A DNA stretch of 35,325 bases from DASYQD01 sp036005845 (lineage in GTDB: Bacteria > Acidobacteriota > Thermoanaerobaculia > Multivoradales > JAIOJS01). The notes below the pieces were generated by a model that worked only from the letters and a program-made list of their open reading frames with translations, made no database searches and had not been told where the DNA came from. Shown one piece after another: positions 32,096-35,325 of this stretch (position 1 is the first letter of the stretch; every line of letters begins with the position of its first letter). The translations under genes were made by a program, and so were the position numbers. The stretch is from positions 1-35,325 of the forward strand of contig DASYQD010000038.1 in the NCBI GenBank assembly GCA_036005845.1, given 5' to 3'.

Positions 32096-32151
32096 GCGTG
32101 TCGTCCTCATGGTGAGTTAAGGATGAGCAATCGAGCGTTCTGGATGACCAG

Positions 32152-33573
32152 TCACGAGCGATCGAGCGGCAAACCGGCGCGCTTCCAGGCGCCCATGCCG
32201 CCGGTGACGTTGATGACGTTGTCGCGGCCGGCGCGGCGCAGGAAGCTCGCTACCGCAGTCGAGCGGTAGCCGCCGCCGCACATCACGGCGAGCGGCCCCT
32301 CCGGCACCTCGTCGAGGCGCTGCGGCACGAAGCCGCCCATCAGGTGATGGGCGCCGGCGACGTGGCCCTGCGACCACTCGGAGTCGGCGCGGATGTCGAG
32401 CACAGTAGGGGCGGCACCGTTGCCCGCGGCGGAATCGCGCTGCGCCGCGAGCTCGCGCACCGAGAGCTGCGGCAAGGTCTCCAGGGGGAAGCCGCGCTCG
32501 ATCCAGCGCTCCATGCCGCCCTCGAGCCACCCTTCGACGCCGTCGAGGCCGACGCGGACGAGCGCGCGCACCGCAGGCTCGACGTCGGCGGGCTCGGCGG
32601 CGACGAGCAGCAGCGGCTGCTCGTAGGGCACGAGCCACCCCGCCCACGTCGACAGTGAGCCGCCGTCCACGCCGATGCCGAGCGCTCGCGGCAGGTGGCC
32701 GCCGCCGAAGGCGAGCTGGTCGCGCAGGTCGATCACCACGTGCTCGCCGTCCTCGGCGAGCTCGCGGAAACGCGGCGCCGCGATCGGGTCGAGCCCCGGC
32801 AGGCTGCCGAGCAGCGGCGGGCCCGCGGCGTTGAGCTCCTTCATCCGCAGGTAGTAGGGCGGGAAGGGCGGCGCGGCGGCGAGGATCTTGTCGACGAATG
32901 CCGCCTCGCCGAGCTGCGGATCGAGGAACGGATTGGCGATGCGCTCGAAGCCGAGGGTCGAGAACGGCCGGCTGCTCATCCCGGCGCCGCACATCGAGCC
33001 GGCGCCGTGCGCCGGATAGACCTCGAGGCCGTCGGGCAGCCCGGCGAGCTTCTCGCGCACGCTGCGAAACAGCGCCCGGGCGAGGCCATGCTTCGCCTCC
33101 TCGCCGAGCAGGTCGGGACGCCCCAGCGCGCCGACGAAGAGGAAGTCGCCGGTCAGCGCCGCGATCGGTACCGTCGCCGAGCGCGCGCTGTCGACGACGA
33201 GGAACGTCAGGTGCTCCGGCGTGTGCCCGGGCGTGTGCAGCGCGACGAGGCGCACCTTGCCCAGCTCGACCGCGTCGCCTTCGCGCATCGCCTGGTGCGG
33301 GAAGGCGACCTCGTAGCGCTCGCCTTCGTCGTACGCGGACAGATGCAGCGTCGCACCCGTGCGCGCCGCCAGCTCGCGGGCGCCGGAGGCGAAGTCGGCG
33401 TGGATGTGCGTCTCCAGCACGCTCGCGATCGTGTAGCCGCGCCCGGCAGCCCAGTTCACGTAGACGTCGACGTCGCGCCGAGGATCGACGATCGCCACCT
33501 TGCGCGCGCCCTCGTCGCCGACGGCGTAGGAGTAGTGCGCGAGACCGCGGTCTTCGAAGCGCTCCAGCAGCAT
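32152..33573 (-). CDS. CstB-like persulfide dioxygenase with two rhodanese domains
   Basis: A 473-residue protein. The MBL domain (about 1-245) has VLETHIHADFASGARELA with H56-I-H58-A-D60-F61 and HTPGHTPEHL, and TGDFLFVGALGRPDL. This is the ETHE1-type non-haem iron persulfide dioxygenase set, with Phe in place of the last residue of HxHxDH, as is usual in this subfamily. A first rhodanese domain (about 260-360) lacks an active-site Cys (its loop reads LLLVAAEPADVE). The second (about 365-470) has VMCGGGYRSTAVA with Cys432. The order PDO, pseudo-rhodanese, active rhodanese is that of CstB, which oxidises persulfides to thiosulfate. ATG 33573-33571 is chosen; an in-frame TTG at 33582 is possible. 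It probably protects against reactive sulfur species. Confidence 0.9.
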   Translation of the reverse strand: MLLERFEDRGLAHYSYAVGDEGARKVAIVDPRRDVDVYVNWAAGRGYTIASVLETHIHADFASGARELAARTGATLHLSAYDEGERYEVAFPHQAMREGDAVELGKVRLVALHTPGHTPEHLTFLVVDSARSATVPIAALTGDFLFVGALGRPDLLGEEAKHGLARALFRSVREKLAGLPDGLEVYPAHGAGSMCGAGMSSRPFSTLGFERIANPFLDPQLGEAAFVDKILAAAPPFPPYYLRMKELNAAGPPLLGSLPGLDPIAAPRFRELAEDGEHVVIDLRDQLAFGGGHLPRALGIGVDGGSLSTWAGWLVPYEQPLLLVAAEPADVEPAVRALVRVGLDGVEGWLEGGMERWIERGFPLETLPQLSVRELAAQRDSAAGNGAAPTVLDIRADSEWSQGHVAGAHHLMGGFVPQRLDEVPEGPLAVMCGGGYRSTAVASFLRRAGRDNVINVTGGMGAWKRAGLPLDRS

Positions 33574-33641
33574 GGGCGCCAAAACTCTAGCAGCCGGTCG
33601 CCGCCGGGTAGGATGCGCGCGCTGGATGGAGTGGACCCGGA
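33574..33641. promoter_or_regulatory. Divergent promoter region
   Basis: Sixty-eight bases separate the ATGs of the CstB-like (minus) and beta-CASP (plus) genes. TAGGAT (33610-33615) may be a plus-strand -10. No clear dyad or -35 was seen. The plus gene has a modest ribosome site, GGAG, about 10 bases before ATG 33642. Confidence 0.35.
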
Positions 33642-35036
33642 ATGGCTGACGTCACCTTCCTCGGCGCCTGCGGCACGGTCACCGGCAGCATGACGATGCT
33701 GCAGTGGGGCGACCGGCGCGTGCTCGTCGACTGCGGCATGTTCCAGGGCGGCATCGACCTCGAGCAGCGCAACCGCGAGCCCTTCCCGTTCGAGCCCAAG
33801 GACGTCGAGGCGGTGGTGTTGACCCACGCCCACCTCGACCACTGCGGCCGCCTGCCGCTGCTCTGCGCGCGCGGCTTTCGCGGACCGATCTACTGCAGCC
33901 GCCCCAGCCGCGGCCTCACCTCGCTGGTGCTGCACGACGCCGCCAAGCTGCAGGAGGAAGAAGCGGGCTTCGCGCGCCGCAAGGGCTTCAGCCGCCACGC
34001 CGAACCGGAGCCGCTCTACCGCGAAGAAGACGCCAAGCAGGCGCTGTCGCAGTTCCACCGCGTCGCCTTCGACGAGCCCTTCGAGGTGCTGCCCGGCATC
34101 AGCGTGCGCCTGCGCCGCGCCGGCCACCTGCTCGGCGCCGCGACCGTCGAGCTCACCGCCAAGGGCGGCGACGGCGAGCGCCGCACCTGGTGCTTCTCGG
34201 GCGACGTCGGCCGCTACGGCGTGCCCATCCTCGTCGACCCCGAGCCGCCGACCGCGGCGCCCGACACGCTGCTCCTCGAGTCGACCTACGGCGACCGCAC
34301 CCACCCGCAGGCCGACGCCAAGGAGGCGCTCGCCGCCGCCATCGAAGAGACCTTCGCGCGCGGCGGCGTCGTGCTCATCCCCGCCTTCGCGCTCGGCCGC
34401 ACGCAGGACCTCCTCTACTACCTGGCGCAGCTCGCCGACGAGGGACGCCTCCCCGCCGACCGCGTGTTCGTCGACAGCCCGATGGCACTCTCGGCCACCG
34501 AGCTCTACAAGGAGTTCCCCGCCGAGCACGACGAAGACCTGGCGGCGCTCGTCGAGGCGAAGAAGAGCCCCTTCGCGCTCGAGCGCTTCGGCCGCAGCCG
34601 CACGCGCGAGCAGTCGCAGGAGCTCAACCGCCGCGAGCAGATCGTCGTCATCGCCGGCTCGGGCATGTGCAACGGCGGCCGCATCCTCCACCACCTCCAG
34701 CAACGCCTCGGCGACGAGCGCAACACCGTGCTCATCGTCGGCTTCCAGGCCGCCGGCACCCGCGGCCGGGCGCTGCTCGACGGCGCCCAGGTGCTGAGCA
34801 TCAACGGCCAGCAGGTGCCGGTGCGCGCCCCGGTGCGCCGCCTCGAGATGCTCTCCGCCCACGCCGACCGCGACGAGCTCCTGCGCTGGGCCCGCGCCCT
34901 CCCCGCCCCGCCGCGCCGCGTCTTCCTCAACCACGGCGAAGACGCCCCGCGTGCGGCCCTCGCCCGCGCCCTGCAGCGCGAGCTCGGCTGGCCGCTCCCC
35001 GAGCTGCCGCTGCAGGGCCAGCGCGTCCAATTCTGA
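33642..35036 (+). CDS. MBL-fold beta-CASP nuclease (RNA-processing type)
   Basis: A 464-residue protein of the CPSF73/YSH1-like bacterial group. MBL motifs: FLGACGTVTGSM at the start, VLVDCGMFQGG, H62-A-H64-L-D66-H67-C, and the His in AGHLLGAATVEL, then CFSGDVGRYG. The beta-CASP insert includes STYGDRTHP, VLIPAFALGRTQDLLYYLA and FVDSPMALSATELY. Near residue 340 is the beta-CASP motif IAGSGMCNGGRILHHLQQ, followed by LIVGFQAAGTRGRALLDG, then LSAHADRDELLRWA and VFLNHGED. Such enzymes act as RNA endo- or 5'-exonucleases with two zinc ions. There is no KH domain, so this is the short form. ATG 33642 fits the family start. Confidence 0.93.
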   Translation: MADVTFLGACGTVTGSMTMLQWGDRRVLVDCGMFQGGIDLEQRNREPFPFEPKDVEAVVLTHAHLDHCGRLPLLCARGFRGPIYCSRPSRGLTSLVLHDAAKLQEEEAGFARRKGFSRHAEPEPLYREEDAKQALSQFHRVAFDEPFEVLPGISVRLRRAGHLLGAATVELTAKGGDGERRTWCFSGDVGRYGVPILVDPEPPTAAPDTLLLESTYGDRTHPQADAKEALAAAIEETFARGGVVLIPAFALGRTQDLLYYLAQLADEGRLPADRVFVDSPMALSATELYKEFPAEHDEDLAALVEAKKSPFALERFGRSRTREQSQELNRREQIVVIAGSGMCNGGRILHHLQQRLGDERNTVLIVGFQAAGTRGRALLDGAQVLSINGQQVPVRAPVRRLEMLSAHADRDELLRWARALPAPPRRVFLNHGEDAPRAALARALQRELGWPLPELPLQGQRVQF

Positions 35037-35325
35037 TTCTCTCGCAGGTCGCTCGGCCGCAACAATTCTCTCCGTCGTCGGAGGGAGCGAAGCGACGAAC
35101 CGATCTCGTAGCCTCACCTACCGAAGTGACGCCGAGATCCTGTCGGTACGGTTCAGCGACTCGATGCGCAGCTCGCCACTTCGAGCAAGGTGCAGCAATT
35201 GGGGCGATCGAGATCGCGGCGTTGTTCGCAGTAGCTCATCTGGTTCGCCTATGGTCGCTGCCGTCTGATGCTCACGAACTCAAGTCGCCGCGTAAGCATC
35301 CCTCGCACTTCCGAATCCATAAGGC
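35037..35325. other. 289-base region without a recognised gene
   Basis: The composition is visibly less GC-rich than the rest of the window. A short stem (CTCCG 35070-35074, loop TCGT, CGGAG 35079-35083, extendable with wobble pairs) lies 34 bases after the beta-CASP stop and may be its terminator. No frame on either strand shows protein-like sequence or a start with a ribosome site, and no tRNA fold was seen. The right edge may be just outside another gene. Confidence 0.5.

Noticed and set aside
34951..35268. Plus-strand frame of about 105 codons at the right end
   Set aside because: It overlaps the beta-CASP gene in another frame, is Ser/Arg-rich with no motif, and has no ribosome site.
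1..35325. tRNA, rRNA, CRISPR arrays, insertion sequences and prophage genes
   Set aside because: I looked for cloverleaf-like segments, regularly spaced repeats, transposase motifs and terminal inverted repeats and saw none that hold up.

Overview
This is a very GC-rich bacterial window with dense gene packing, many GTG/TTG starts and 4-base stop/start overlaps. Family content suggests Acidobacteriota or a neighbouring deep-branching Gram-negative phylum: a long PilY1-type protein, a YfbK/anti-sigma mosaic carrying a TonB-plug-like 'VTVTAESPL' segment, a TMTC-like GT-C with TPRs, and ABC-exported surface glycan genes. That placement is an inference from family content only; there is no rRNA or other marker here.

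Layout. (1) 1-5636, plus strand: the 3' end of an unidentified gene, a 1552-residue PilY1-like type IV pilus protein and a secreted FxLYD-domain protein. (2) 5643-9045, minus strand: a three-gene glycosyltransferase operon (GT4, a GT2-GT2 fusion, DUF2304) whose genes are joined by 4-base overlaps. (3) 9114-23728, plus strand: one uninterrupted run of ten genes, with gaps of at most 14 bases. It encodes a TMTC-like GT-C/TPR membrane protein, a GT2, a three-domain GT2-methyltransferase-NodB deacetylase fusion, another GT2, a Wzm permease and a Wzt ATPase, a GT4, a rhamnosyltransferase-like GT2, a GT4-GT2 fusion and a membrane-anchored SGNH hydrolase/acyltransferase-like protein. With the divergent minus operon, about ten GT-A/GT-B domains plus one GT-C surround a single ABC-2 exporter. 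The likely role is synthesis, modification (methylation, deacetylation, perhaps acylation) and export of a complex surface polysaccharide. (4) 23745-25469: a cupredoxin-like lipoprotein divergent from a TMEM43-like gene that is split by one in-frame TAG; a perfect dyad lies between them. (5) 25544-28671, plus strand: an M3 oligoendopeptidase and a YihY/BrkB-type membrane protein. (6) 28628-33573, minus strand: an ECF sigma factor with a mosaic anti-sigma/YfbK-like partner that lacks the vWA domain, a 54-residue DUF1328 protein, a secreted DUF4412-like protein, and a CstB-like persulfide dioxygenase/rhodanese. (7) 33642-35036, plus strand: a beta-CASP metallo-beta-lactamase-fold nuclease, then 289 bases in which I see no gene.

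The points most worth a second look are the glycan operon with its multi-domain fusions, the amber-interrupted TMEM43-like gene, and the sigma-linked YfbK-like protein from which the vWA domain appears to have been cut out. No tRNA, rRNA, CRISPR array, insertion sequence or phage gene was recognised.
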